Under the pieces are notes generated by a model, which worked only from the letters and a program-made list of their open reading frames with translations, was not told the origin of the DNA and searched no databases. A program made the translations under genes and the position numbers. From Serilophus lunatus (lineage: Eukaryota; Chordata; Aves; Passeriformes; Eurylaimidae), in NCBI GenBank assembly GCA_013399895.1, contig VXBA01002630.1, positions 466,824 through 530,823 on the forward strand: 64,000 nt of DNA. The letters are read 5' to 3'. Positions 52,111 to 64,000 of the stretch are shown here, piece by piece; positions within the stretch are counted from its first letter, which is position 1; each line of letters opens with the position of its first letter.

Positions 52111-54649
52111 TCAGTCTACTTGCTCTTTTTTTGCTTAGACCCCTTTGGGACTCAACTTGGATCCCCGTTTGAGTCACTTTCCTCTAGCTCCAGTTTAGCA
52201 ACCATCTTAAGGTCTTTACTGGGCAGACTGTCTTTAAAGATGGAGTTTCATCCCTGTCTTTCAGCATGTTTTCACTCAAATATCTAAATATGTGTTGCAT
52301 TTCCATGGACATTAGTTATTTTTCTGGTAATACATTTTAAATGCTTTACAGAAACAAACACACTCCATCTGATTATGCTGGTGCCAAACATATTTTTTTG
52401 TATAATAAAAGACAAAAGCACAATAACTCTATTCCTACTGATTCTGGCTTCATTTCACAGTAGCTGCTGACTTCCTGTCCTTGTAGTGAGAATATAGAAA
52501 AAGAAAAGAACACTACTACCCCCTTAAAAATATGAATTTACACTGCCCAGACAAACTTATGAGAAAGGGTAAAAATATCCTAAGCTGCTATCACTCATCC
52601 AGTTTTGGCCATCCAGACTTTTATTTTGGAGACCCTGATGGTAACAGTATGTGAAAGAAATTTACAGACTATCACAAAAATAAAACAACTACCTCAAGAG
52701 AAAAGCAATTCTAAAATATAGGCTATCCAAAACAATTTTTCCTTTTCAAAAAAATGGAGATACTAACAGTGACAAAACTTGATACGTTCATCAAGCACTG
52801 TCACAAAATCAAACTACAATTGTAACTTGCCCAGAAATGAAAGTGACACCTCAGGGCTTAAACAGGGTGACACTATTTACAATGTTTTACATTGATTTTT
52901 GTTTCTGTGGTCATCACTGGTAACTGTCCTCAAGTGTGCCAGTGTTTTTGTCTGTGTTTGTGAAAAACTGCTTCTCCTTTAAAAGAAGTCACACAGGCAC
53001 AATGTTTTCCACTTTTATCTCAATGTACCTCATGTGGTAATCTCATATTCTTTAGTAACCCCTGAAGGTTAAAAAAAATCTCTTGCCAACATTACGCTTT
53101 TCCTTGACATCTACACCTCCTCTCATTTCTTTCTTCTCCTTTGTTCATTTAAATGCTGGCCAAGGATGGCCAAAAAGAAAGGGGAGTTAAAAACCAAGAA
53201 AAAGGCCTAATTTCTTTGCAAAACCATGGAAAACAGTGTATGTCCATTTGTACTTCTCAGAAGCTGCAGACATACCGTACCAGGCTGAGAGTTGTGCAGT
53301 TGGAAATTATTTGCTGCCTGCTAAAAACTCTTCTGAGTACGCCTTTGCATTCATGGTATGGAAGTTAAAAGTAGGAATTACCAGACACAATTCTGGTTTG
53401 CAAAGTACACACAGAAAAAAAAAAAAAAAAAAAAAATANTTTGAAGAAATGGACTTAGAAAAAAAAAAAAAAAAGTTAAAAAAATTGTTAAAAAAGAAAG
53501 AACTCTTGGTTCCTACACAGGAATGCCCAAAACCTCTGGTTTGTCCTCAGCACTATAGTATTGCTGGGATATGGAATAGCATTCAGGGTACACTGAAATT
53601 AAGAAGGCAGGGCATGTTTGTAAGCCTGCTGAGTTCCTCACTGCATGTTTTCCAATGGAACAATGTAAAAAATTTTCATAGTTACAGCCCCCATACCTTT
53701 GCTGAGAAGGGATGCCACAAATCACGTGAATAATTAGTGACACTCTTAAGAGTCTAGCACCATGCCCATTTATTTTCTTGGCACAAAATATATTAGTTCC
53801 ACACTATTCATTTAGTCTGCATTTAGCAAGAGATAAATTTTAGTTGGAAGCTGTACCGAAAGACAATATATACTGTATGTTTCAGAAAAATCTATTTCCT
53901 CTAAAACCATGTCTTTCTTTTAAAAAAGAATCAGGAGAAATAGCATGGAGTTAATGTACATGGAAGCCTAATTTTTGCATAGCTTTTGATTGTTCAAATC
54001 TCCTTACTAAATGACCAGCACTGACCTTTTCAGGAATGCCATGCTCACTGTTAAATTCTCACCAAAAATACACATTTCTGTGATCCCCTCATTTAGATAA
54101 TAGCTCTGTGACTCTTGCTATAAGTATAGAATGAAGGGAGGGAAGAAAAGAGAATGATTTTTTTCTCCATAAACCTAAATGAGACTTTTCAACTATGCGG
54201 TAGGGTGGAGAGACTTAAGCCTCTCTAGGTGTTTCTGTTTTACAGGCTTTGAGCTCTTGCTGTGCATTGCTCTCTCCACCTTGCCTCTGAAAGGCCCTCA
54301 ACAACACATGGCTTTGTGCCTTCATATTTTTCAGTTTAAACTACATTCTGCCAGGACGGCTTTCATCTTTTAGCAGAAAACTAAAAATAAATGGAAATCA
54401 TTTGATGTATTTTAAGTAGAAAAGGCCAGTAAAATATTTTTTAATGGGGATACAACAGCCAACAGGTTGCTGGTTCAGAGATGAGGAACAACTAAAAGCT
54501 GATACCATCTAAAGACAGTTAAAGCCTTTGTGAAGTGCAGAGCTGCCTAAGTGCCAGTCTCAGTGGCCAAATGAGAAAAGCACACAAGTAAGTCTGCCTT
54601 CAGCTTTTTTTTGTAGGTTTCTCAACAAGAAGACAAGGAGTGAATGGTA
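52111..54649. other. Intergenic with A-rich tracts
   Basis: No gene is supported. A-runs at 53,415-53,436 and 53,459-53,474 flank an undetermined base at 53,439. An open frame crossing them is an artefact of the A-run. Confidence 0.5.
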
Positions 54650-55350
54650 GTGGGCATGAGTCATCCTTTAAAGCAGTCTGCCCAGGCGGCCAAGAAGGCC
54701 AATGGCATCCTGACCTGCATCAAGAATAGTGTTGCCAGTAGGACCAGGGAAGTTATTCTTCCTTTGTACTTGGCACTGGTTAGGCCACAGCTTGAGTTCT
54801 CTGTCCAGTTCTGGGCCCCCTCAGCTTAAGAAAGATGTTGAGTTGCTGGAGCGTGTCCAGAGAAGGGCAACGAGGATGGTGATGGGGCTGGAGCACAAGC
54901 CTTATGAGGAACAGCTGAGGGAGCTGAGATTGTTCATCCTGGAGAAGAGGAGGCTCAGGGGTGACCTTATTGCTGTCTATAACTACCTGAAAGGAGGTTG
55001 TAGTCAGGCGGGGTCAGTCTCTTCTCTCAGGCTCCCAGTGACAGGACGAGAGGACACAGTCTTAGGCTGCGTCAGGGGAGGTTTAGGTTGGATATCAGGA
55101 GGAACTTTTTCACAGTGAGAGTGATCCCCCACTGGAATGGGCTTCCCAGGGAGGTGGTGGAGTCACCGTCCCTGGATGTGTTTAAGCATAGGTTGGATGA
55201 TGAACTCAGTGACATGGTTTAGATGGTTTAGATGGTTTAGATGATGGATTGGTGTTGGTAATGTTGTTAAGTTAGGTAAAAGGTTGGACTTGATGATCTC
55301 TACGGTCTTTTCCAACCTTGTTAATTCTGCGCGTAATTCCGTGTGTAATT
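54650..55350 (+). repeat. CR1 LINE, 5'-truncated, with 3' end
   Basis: This holds the last part of CR1 ORF2 and the 3' UTR. It begins near GCCCAGGCGGCCAAGAAGGC and continues through GAGCGTGTCCAGAGAAGGGC, GGAGAAGAGGAGGCTCAGGG, CTACCTGAAAGGAGGTTGTA, GGAATGGGCTTCCCAGGGAG and GGTCTTTTCCAACCTTG. The protein text LVRPQLEFSVQFWAP then KKDVELLERVQRRATRM is the C-terminal CR1 reverse-transcriptase product, split by a frameshift near 54,825, so it is dead. The 3' UTR contains a threefold ATGGTTTAG repeat (about 55,214-55,240) not usual in the element. It is the least diverged CR1 here. Confidence 0.95.
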
Positions 55351-57039
55351 GACACTCCTGGAAGTTCTTGAATCAAGTTGAAATCTTCCCAGAAACTCTA
55401 TCACAGTTTAGTACGATGTGCTGGTATATTAAATTATGTTAATATATTGATATAAATAGTTGTTCCCTCTCACAAGCCCTATTTGATCAGTTAGAAAGTG
55501 TAAATCTATCAAAATACAGCTTTAGAAAGGCACTCTGAACTCCTCCCCAACCCCATAAGAGAATAGACAGCTAGACTTGCAGCAGGCATGTTGTCTAGTC
55601 TATCAACATGGATATCAGCCATAGGTGTGAGTAGTACCACATCCTGGCAGAGCTCTTCAGAAATCTCTGTTGACTCCAAGAAGCTGTGCCCAGGGGAGGT
55701 ACAAGACCTAGGCTAGTTGTTCCTCCCACCCCACATCCACTCTCCTGCACTAAAGATACTCTACTCTTGTACAGAAACCTTCCTCCACAACATCAGCACA
55801 CTCCCCTCCTGCAGCTGAAGATTTATGGGCTGACAGAAAAACAGGCAGGAATTTTTCCTTAAAGTAGTATATGTTCAGCAGAGCAAACTCTGTTTTACCT
55901 GCACATCTCTACAGTGCAAAACAAGTGAGAAGGGAAAAAAGGCATGGAGCAGTAGCCTGATTCAGGAAAATACAAATACAAACTACATTTTCATGCATAC
56001 ACACAGACTTGTTTGCTGAAAGTTTCACATACATCAAATTAAAACAGATAAAGCAATAAATTCAGACATCATTTACCCATAGGGAATACATTCAGCCTTT
56101 ATTTAGCCACTGAAAATTTACTCCTGCTTGTCTGTATCACTAACCTGCTTGGGTAGACTGATGGTTTGATGCTAGAATACCCGTAGGGTTTCCAGAGAAC
56201 ATATCATAAGATTCACAGCTGCAGACACATCCTTGTAACAAAGTAAATTGGACTTAGATGGGAGCCTTGTGCAGAGCTGCTCAGCCTACAGAGGACTGAG
56301 GGCATTCACAGAAGCTTTAGAAAGTCAAAAAAACTTTGCTGTAAATACTCAGAACCTGAAGTCATGGAGCACTTCTCAAAACTGTATGAGAGGGGAGAGT
56401 TCAGAATTGCATTCTATGGCTTTAGGGCAGGATTCAGGTGCCACAAGTCATACCTGAGTCTTTTAATCCTTTTAAGAATATGTCCCCATGTCTTTCTGTG
56501 CCTTTGACATGACACTGAAGGCATTTTCCTATCTCTCAGCAGTGTTAAAAAAATAAAACAACCTGTAAAACTGTAAAGCACACACTAGTCATTGGGTCAA
56601 ACCTTGGACCCCGTTATTGCATCACTTAATTCATGCAACACAGTGGTTGTGAGATCCAAGCGGTGAAGGTCCCGTGTTGTCTCTGCTCTCGTATGATTAT
56701 AACGGTCTGAAAACATGCAAGTAAATGAACTCCAGCCACATAAGTGGTCCTGGAGAGCTTAGAGGGTAACGTTCCTCCTACTGTGTCTGCACAATAAGAC
56801 ACTCAATAAAGTTGCCTCAGTGCTGAATGAACTGAGCAAGCAGAACCTATAGAGCAACACACATGGCAAAGAAGCTTTTAAGTTCTACTTTTATTTGAAA
56901 CTTCAGATTGCTTTAAAGTTCGCGGGGGATTTTTTTCATCATGTAGAGTGAAACTTAAAAGTGGCCCCAATTTGCAATGAAAGCTGCAACGAATTTTAGC
57001 AAATAAAAAGCTACTTAAAGAAAAAAACACTACTGTCCT
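55351..57039. other. Intergenic, nothing recognised
   Basis: No supported exon, repeat family or motif cluster. Confidence 0.45.
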
Positions 57040-57260
57040 GGCTGGGAATTTTAATAGTGCTGCACTCACAGCCAGACTGCTTGTAACTTTTCTATTAAAA
57101 TGTTAAATCGAGAGCATTAAACAGCTTCCAATTAAGGGGTATATTATCACCTCGATGCACAGGGAGTTTCACACGTAAATCCCTATGTATTAAGAAGAGA
57201 ATATGCCCTGTGGCTTTTTAAATAACAAATAAAAGTTAAAAGAGATTTTGTAGGAGGTAG
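57040..57260. promoter_or_regulatory. Candidate upstream enhancer block L
   Basis: It includes CTATTAAAATGTTAAATCG, GAGCATTAAACAGC, CCAATTAAGGGG and CACCTCGATGCAC in repeat-free sequence. A weak candidate by texture only. Confidence 0.25.
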
Positions 57261-58970
57261 AAGAGCTGTGGAAAAGCTTATATTTTAACACACTCTGAGC
57301 ATAAGAAAACTAATGTTTGAAACTGTATAGAAAGAGTATTTATCTTCATTTTTTCCCCACTATTCCCAAATATTTCCACTGGGACCTACTTACTAAGATG
57401 AAAGTCTAAGTATTCCATAGAACTGGAAGTATTGATTTTTTAAGGACTTTCATATGCACAAGCTGGAGGTGCTATTGGTCATGTCTTGTTAACACTGAGG
57501 GCATCCTTCTCATGGCCACAGTGCCTATTCTACGAATTTAAACTCATTTTTCTAAACCAAAGGCAAATCTGTTAATTAATTTCAGTTGATATTACTTAAA
57601 AGAGTCAGAAACAGTTAAGAAATTCCCCCCTAGCATTTCTCATGCTCCTGAGGGCCTTTTCAAGTAAGATGCAAAGAGCTGCAAGTCTCCCAGCTAATAG
57701 AGAGCTTAAAATTTTTTTCAGTGTAAACTCAGGGAATGATGAAAAATCAGACAGTACTGACAAAGTTCATTAGCAGTTGTTGTTTCTGATTAAAGCCAGA
57801 GGCAGTTCCATCATAACTGTTTACTATGGTCAATGTGACACCAAAAGCAAGTCCATTGGCCACCTTGCTCTTTAATCTGTGGGTATATATCAGCTTGCTC
57901 AGTTGAGTGGAGCAGGGAAGGCACAACACACTGGTGAAAAGAGTTTTCAGAATATTTGTTCATGGACATTTATTCCTGCTGACCACATCATCTTGATGAA
58001 GTTACCTCAAATGGGTGCACCCCAATAGTGACTGAAGTGAAAAATCCTAGCAGAAGATGATGTTTGTGGCATTCGACTAAGGAGTTATGTCAGTAGCTGG
58101 AATGTATGTGGTCCTCAACTGTCTGAGGTGGACTTCAAACTCAGGTAAGGTAATTTAAAATGTAAATTGTCAGATTAAATAGATGGAGCAGCAGGAGACA
58201 TTCTGGCTAATGTTTTGTGCTTCTTGCTCTTCAGTTAGGCATTGCAGACGGTTAGGGTCTATGCAACCTAGTCAGAGACCATCTCGAAAGTTCTAGGTGC
58301 CATCCCAGTTCTGTCCTTCCCTGCCTCCCCTGTGCTACAGGGCAACACCTGGAGGATTCAGACACCTACACAAGGCTCATTTAAATGAATAGTCTCTTGT
58401 ATCTGAGATGTAAGTGGGACAAAAAAATTGTGAGGGGCCCTTGGTGTACAGGGCTTCTGAGACACTACAGAATAGTTTCTCATAGTCTTCCACAATATGG
58501 CAGAAGTAGTTATGCATCCTCAAAAGAAAGATTTCCTGTTTACACCAATGTGGGACTGGTCACAAGTGAAGTCTTGTTTGCCTCTAACAACCAGTGGAGA
58601 TCACTGCTCCAATAAATGGACAAATATGTGAAAGCGTAGGAGCCCAGAGTCAATAACCTCTTCTTTGAAAGATTCTTCCACACTTTTCTGAAGTTTGAAG
58701 TTTTTCTAAATGTTTGCTAAAACAGTTTGAGGGAAGAATAGCTGATGGGAAAACAGACTGACAAAAGGTCAGTCCTCCTTGGAACAAACATATGACAGTA
58801 TTTGTTCCAGTAAGACCAGGTGACGACCCCCAGTTTTCTTCCATCTCTTGCCAGAAGGAAGGACTTGAGTGCACAAAGGACACACTACTGAGACATCTGA
58901 TAAAGCTTGCTGAGCTCTGCTGGAGTACATTGAGATGGTGCAGTTTGGTGAGAGGAGGGAACCGCTGGCA
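57261..58970. other. Intergenic, nothing recognised
   Basis: No supported exon or repeat family. A TTAATTAATTTC site lies near 57,573. Confidence 0.45.
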
Positions 58971-58971
58971 G

Positions 58972-59045
58972 GTCATAGAATCATGGAATACTCTGAGTTA
59001 GAAGGGACTCCGGTGGCCAGCCTCCATCTGTATCCAGCTGTGCTG
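58972..59045 (-). repeat. CR1 LINE 3'-end fragment, antisense
   Basis: GTCATAGAATCATGGAATAC followed by TCTGAGTTAGAAGGGACTCC is the complement of a CR1 3' terminus. The sequence loses similarity after about 59,030, so only the end is kept or the rest is very diverged. Confidence 0.75.
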
Positions 59046-59887
59046 CTGTACTATGGTAGAGGAGGAATCATGGCTCCTTACTGCTGTGGTTGCTCTCCTC
59101 ATTTCCCCATGCTGTTCTTCCAACCCTGCTCTACTCTGGATACACAGCTCTTGCAGAAGTCAGAGGGAAAGAGCTCCCACAAACACTATGCAGCACCTCC
59201 TCACACAGTTGACATGGTCAGAGCAGAGGCAGCAGAAAAGCACCTTCTGTGGAATCATGAACACCCTCTACAAAGGTTGTTGTCTCCAGAGGGGAAAGAG
59301 GCAGGAGAAGGAGCAGCCTCTCCCTCTCTGACCCTTCCATCCTAACAAGCACCCTCAGAGCAGTTTCTGCATAGGATCTTATATTACAGACCTGGAACGT
59401 CTTCCTCTACTGTGCCAAAGGCAGCATCTGTCTGATCCTGCTTCTCCCCTTCATGCAAACCATTGTATGTGGAGATTGTTCCATGTTCCACCAAACAAAT
59501 ACAACCCATCATTTTCATGTTAATCTGGCATTTTAGAAAATAGGATGATGAAATAAAAAGAGCATTCAGTGAATGTCTCAGATGGAAGCAAAGGATACTA
59601 CTTAATTTCATATTTGTGCACCATATGCTTCTGACTAAAAAGACCAGAAAACCCACCCCCTCTCTTCCACCACAGATTTCCAAGGATTATGGAACCTCTA
59701 AAAACTTTGGTATAAATCCTGGGATTTGCCTATATTATTCATCAAGAATCACTATTTATCAGCAGTTTTGAAAACAAGATAAACAAACAAAGAGCAAATT
59801 AGATAATTTTAGATACCTAACAGTTTTTTTTCAAACCATGGTTTCAGTTTATTCCCTTGAGATTTTTACCAAATTAGGCTTTTCTTT

Positions 59888-60200
59888 CTCTTCTCTTCTC
59901 TTCTCTTCTCTTCTCTTCTCTTCTCTTCTCTTCTCTTCTCTTCTCTTCTCTTCTCTTCTCTTCTCTTCTCTTCTCTTCTCTTCTCTTCTCTTCTCTTCTC
60001 TTCTCTTCTCTTCTCTTCTCTTCTCTTCTCTTCTCTTCTCTCTCCTCTCCTCTCCTCTCCTCTCCTCTTCCTCTTCCTCTTCCTCTTCCCAAACCTTCCT
60101 TCTCTCTCTTCTTTCCTTCCCAAACATTCCCAAACATTACCAAACCCTCCCTTCCAAAACCTTTCCTCCTGTCCCTTTTCTCCTCTCCTCTCCTATGTTG
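59888..60200 (+). repeat. (TTCTC)n pentanucleotide microsatellite with CT-rich extensions
   Basis: About 30 near-perfect CTTCT units run to about 60,040. Five TCTCC units, several TTCCTC units and an imperfect CT-rich tail to about 60,200 follow. The opposite strand is pure purine, giving artefactual Arg/Glu/Lys-rich frames. Confidence 0.97.
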
Positions 60201-61830
60201 TTTCTTTAATAAGTAAATGCTGGCTATATCCTGTGAGTTTAGGGTAAACCTGTTATCCATCACAGCAATTCATAGAATCTGCCATGAACCAGATGGACAA
60301 TATTCTATTGTTTAAAGTGAGCTCTGTCAATCTTTGCCATTGACATTAAACAAAAGTAAGGATTATTAAAGCATATGGGTATGTGGCCTTATGTACTGGT
60401 TAAGCCTTTGCTTTGAGAATATGACTGCCATTGTTGAGCATTCTGAAAATATATGTAGCATGCTACAGTACACAGGAAATCACAGATGTCAAGGGGAAAT
60501 GATACGTGAAAGCCGTGTACACTTAAAAATGCAGCACTACTGTACCTTCATAAAAGAAAAAGAAACTTTCCTCCTTCTCCCTTCTTTCCCCTGTTGCCAG
60601 TTAAAATGAACTGTCACAGCCTGGATAAAGATACAAACAGGATTGCATACCTTACCAAGCCTACAGTGACTCCTAGACTTTGATCTAATTCTATTTGCTG
60701 CTTTATGATGCATGAAGCTGTCAGATAAAGAGGTGTTCAAAAAAATCCACTCGAGCTGTCAGGGCTGACAAGCCTTGTGATGGATTACAGAGAAAACAAA
60801 AGGGTTATCACCTTAACCACAAACACTTATATCTTTTTTTCATAAGGGTGCTTCAATCAACATGTAGTTACCAGGGTGCAGGTTGTTGTGAGCCTGTAGG
60901 AACATAGATCCAATGACACATGTTGAAACAGCATTTAAAAAGTACAACGCACATGCGTTGGCACTAATATGCTGCTGACATGGTACAGTTGTGCTTACTT
61001 AGATCAAAGATAAGAATCCTATAGTTTTCTATATAAGAAGGATTCCTTTTTGAAGAACAGATTTCCCCCTCTCCACCCGTCTTTCAAAGATTAAACACAG
61101 TCATAACAGTCTGAATGGGATTTAACACAAAAAAGCCCAGTACTTAAATATGCCCATATGATTACTTACACAATAGAAACTTCAGCACGGAATGGGAAGC
61201 AGCTAGCATTTGACTCATGTAAAGGAAACGAAAAAAATTTGTACTCATGGCCCATTCATCTACAATTTCTTCCCCCTTCCTTGCCAAACTCTATCAATTC
61301 TTAGCAGGCCACTGCAATAAACAATATTGGATCTGAAATTTGTCAAATAGAGCTAATATTCTGTCTTTAGTGCTGCATCTTTGACAGTCTGGTGAAAAGA
61401 AAACAAGAAAATGTATCAAGATGCTCACTTGAGCTGATAATACAGGCATTTTACCCATAGTTTACACTCAGGATCAAGACTGGACACATTCTCTTTTGGT
61501 CAGTACCTCTATATGCTGAAAGTGAGCAGGGGCTACAAAATAGGATACCGGGACAATGTTTAATTCTTCAATGGTTGTTTTTTCTCCTATTTAGTGATTG
61601 TGATAAAAATGTAGGCTTAACATTATGAACGGAATAAAAAAAGAATTTGACAATTTATGGAGGAAAGGCCCACTGGTAGCTACAGATTGAGATGACACTT
61701 GTCAAAGAAGCCCAGGAGGTCTCTAAGCCACAGATTGCTCAAACCTGGGAAAAACATCAGGAAAACTACTATTCTGTGATTTTTCTACTTCTCCCTCTTT
61801 TTCCAAAAAGTCTGTTACTGTCTGCTGCCT
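60201..61830. other. Intergenic, nothing recognised
   Basis: No supported exon or repeat family. Confidence 0.45.
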
Positions 61831-61900
61831 AAGAGGGGACTTAGGTGAACATTTAGTCCAACCTCTTATACCTCCCTTATTCTAAACAAAGGAACTTGTA
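61831..61900 (-). repeat. Possible CR1 3'-end remnant, antisense
   Basis: AAGAGGGGACTTAGGTGAAC then ATTTAGTCCAACCTCTTATA resembles the complement of a CR1 3' UTR (gggacct...atctagtccaacctc). It is short and diverged. Confidence 0.45.
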
Positions 61901-64000
61901 TCTCCAGAGCAAAGATTTTTTCCAGGATATGTATGTATCTTATATACATCATACATATACATATATATGTATGGAGATAGCGCAGATGAAGCCTGTAAAA
62001 TTAGTTAGTGAACTATGGAAGTTAACATAAGGCTGTACATGGAAAGAAGGTTAGAAGTGAGGCATCTTCATATGTCATCTTACACACAGGTGAATTCCTG
62101 ATGTGCTCTATAGGAGAGAGGGATTCATTTTACTTGGCTGTGCACTTTTAAAGTGAGCAAATCACTTGGTTTTGGAAACTGGGACAATGACAAAACCATC
62201 TAAGCTCCCCAGAAGGTGGGTTGTAAGATTATAATCAACATGCACAAGCTTTTAGAAGGTAGAAAGAAAACCCCCAGAGAATCCTAGACATAACAGCATA
62301 GGGACAGATTCTGTGTTTGTGTACATAGAATAGGGCCAGGTTATATGTTTATGAACAAGACTATTGCTTCACATTCCAGAAATCTGGGATATGTCCCCTG
62401 TGAAACAGAACATACCCTAGTACTAGAAAGGGTGTACCACAGCAAAGCAGGAGCAGAGAAAGATCTCAAGAAGTATTTGGGGAAGTATGAAGAGCTGAGA
62501 AGCAACTCTGGCAGGCCTGAAAGAATTCTTTTACACAAATATGGACCCCCTGACAATACTAACAAATCATACTAGTATTAAAGTTCTCTCTTCTGATGGA
62601 TTTCCCTGTTACACCTACTGTCTAAGGAGGGGGAAAAAAACAAAAATAAAAATGTCCAAACATATTGCTTACAAAATAAAATTTAGAAGTCCTCTTAAAT
62701 TCTTCTTTAACTACCCTAAGATCTTGATTAGCAGCTGTGGGAGGAGGGAGGAAACCATTTTTTAGTAATTCTATTAGGCTTTTAAGGCTTTTTCTCTTCT
62801 TAGCTCTACCTCTCTGGTGCAACTTGCTAAGCACTAAGAGACACAAGCATCACCATCATTCATTAAACTATATTCCTCTACCATAGCCATCCAACAAACC
62901 AATAAAACTCTTTTTCAAAAAGTTGAAAGGCAACCTGGTTCAGATAGGCCATTATTAGTATGCACGGAGTGTACATTCACAGGCAATAATACAGTGGGAA
63001 TTCAGCTAGCCTGAGCATAGGCTGATGTGAAGCATATGATATTACTTATGTAGGCATGAAAGCAATCTGCTTTAATATCAGACACTTTAGTGCAAAGAAT
63101 GTCAGGGTTACCAAAGGTTAAAGACAGGCCGCTGGATTTTTACATTGCTTTTTCTTTTTAAGAATGAGCTGAAAAACTGTGGGATGACACTTTCCATTTT
63201 CAGTTTTTGGGGGCTGTTGAGTAAAATGGCAATAAACAATGCAAGTTAAGAACAACGGCAAGGTAAAAATCAATAGGTGGGAAGTACCACAAAGTATAAT
63301 AAACAGAGAAAAAAGAATATTATGAGAAACAGCCCACTCCCATTCAGCTGATGATGGTAAGTGTTGCTCCTAGTCCTGATGTCTCCTGTAGAGTTTGAGC
63401 ATCCTCCCATTGATTCAGCATCTTCAAGGACTGCTGCATGGAGGCGCAGAGGCTCAGGGGCCAGATTCTCACCCAATCATGCTGCCTGCCATCCCTTGGT
63501 TTCTTGTTCTGATGTTGGGAGCCACAGATCTCCATGTCACCATGCCATTGCACACCTCACAAGCATCTGTCCTGGCAGGATGGGAGCAGTTTGCCAGACT
63601 GGGAGCTTGACGGCCTGTCCCAATACTTGTGTCCACAGTGTCAGACAGTGCACCCTGCGTGTTTGGCAGGCTGCAGGATTAGGCCTCTCTGTACCAGGCT
63701 GGCCCCTGATCCTTGCGAGCTCTCGCTTGCATTCCACTGTGAACAGTTGTTGCAGCACTTTGAACTTTCACTTTTCCCTTACTAAAATTAAAAATCGGGC
63801 ATATAACCAAGCGGAGAGCTCACAAAGTCTTGGGTGGGAAGAATTGCTGAGAAGAGAAGCCAGGTGGACTATTTTTCAGGGGCTGATTGTGTTTTCAGAG
63901 TGTTTCAGCATCTATTTTCTATCCTGCACTGGAATCATTGGATACTAGGGAGCCTAAGAAAAGGAGGAGCTCTTGTGCTGGAGGAAACAGAACCAAGATC
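61901..64000. other. Intergenic to window end, nothing recognised
   Basis: No supported gene. A 195-codon plus-strand open frame at 63,361-63,948 has no recognisable domain. Its length is within chance for a sequence this size. A TA-rich palindromic tract lies at 61,928-61,970. Confidence 0.4.

Noticed and set aside
53236..53733. 165-codon frame rich in Lys containing an undetermined residue
   Set aside because: It runs through two A-runs and an N. No conserved protein is recognised.
54644..55118. Protein-coding gene resembling a reverse transcriptase
   Set aside because: It is the C-terminal piece of a CR1 LINE, truncated and frameshifted, so it is annotated as a repeat.
59838..60263. Arg/Glu-rich and Leu/Ser-rich frames of 85-129 codons
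   Set aside because: They are translations of the (TTCTC)n microsatellite and its complement.
63361..63948. 195-codon plus-strand open frame near the right end
   Set aside because: No domain, signal peptide or splice context is recognisable, and one frame of this length is expected by chance in 64 kb. Kept only as a note.

Overview
The window is vertebrate genomic DNA, most likely from a bird. The evidence for a bird is several CR1 LINE fragments ending in avian-style 3' tails, compact introns, long A/C- or T/G-rich simple tracts, and one short element whose ends resemble an LTR family I associate with neoavian birds. Only one protein-coding gene is convincing: SHOX (short stature homeobox), on the minus strand at the left end. 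The order SHOX, then a long gene-free 5' flank, fits the upstream side of SHOX.

Gene part, 1-7,200. Two SHOX coding exons are defined by intact splice sites. The first (3,801-4,074) encodes the N-terminus from its start codon. The second (429-637) encodes the acidic linker and homeodomain residues 1-46. Exon junctions are in phase, and the 209-bp size of the second exon equals that of human SHOX exon 3. The rest of the homeodomain and the C-terminal domain lie off the left edge. Upstream of the start codon is an apparent internal promoter: a TATA box at 4,224-4,232, with five upstream ATGs, all distal to the expected TATA-driven start site. A CpG island at about 6,080-7,200 contains a good minus-strand splice donor (last exonic base 6,456), the best candidate for the noncoding first exon and distal promoter.

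Upstream flank, 7,200-64,000. No second gene is supported. From 7.2 to 12 kb the DNA has no recognisable transposons. It holds AT-rich blocks with dense homeodomain-type sites and a second CpG island (about 10,565-11,480). From 15.8 to 39 kb there are CR1 remnants, one of them an old antisense copy several kb long (about 33.9-37.3 kb), and an LTR-like element at 38.9 kb. From 39 to 54.6 kb I again see no transposon. That stretch carries several AT-rich, TAAT-rich blocks that look like developmental enhancers (41.5, 42.4, 44.0, 47.6, 48.2, 49.2 and 51.8 kb). A younger truncated CR1 lies at 54.65-55.35 kb and a long (TTCTC)n pyrimidine microsatellite at 59.9-60.2 kb.

Taken together this is a SHOX 5' region with two probable promoters and a gene desert likely to hold limb and skeletal enhancers. 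In human, upstream elements called CNE-2, CNE-3 and CNE-5 play that role; I cannot assign them here without alignment. I found no novel multi-gene system. The enhancer calls rest on composition and motif clustering only, since conservation cannot be measured from one sequence.
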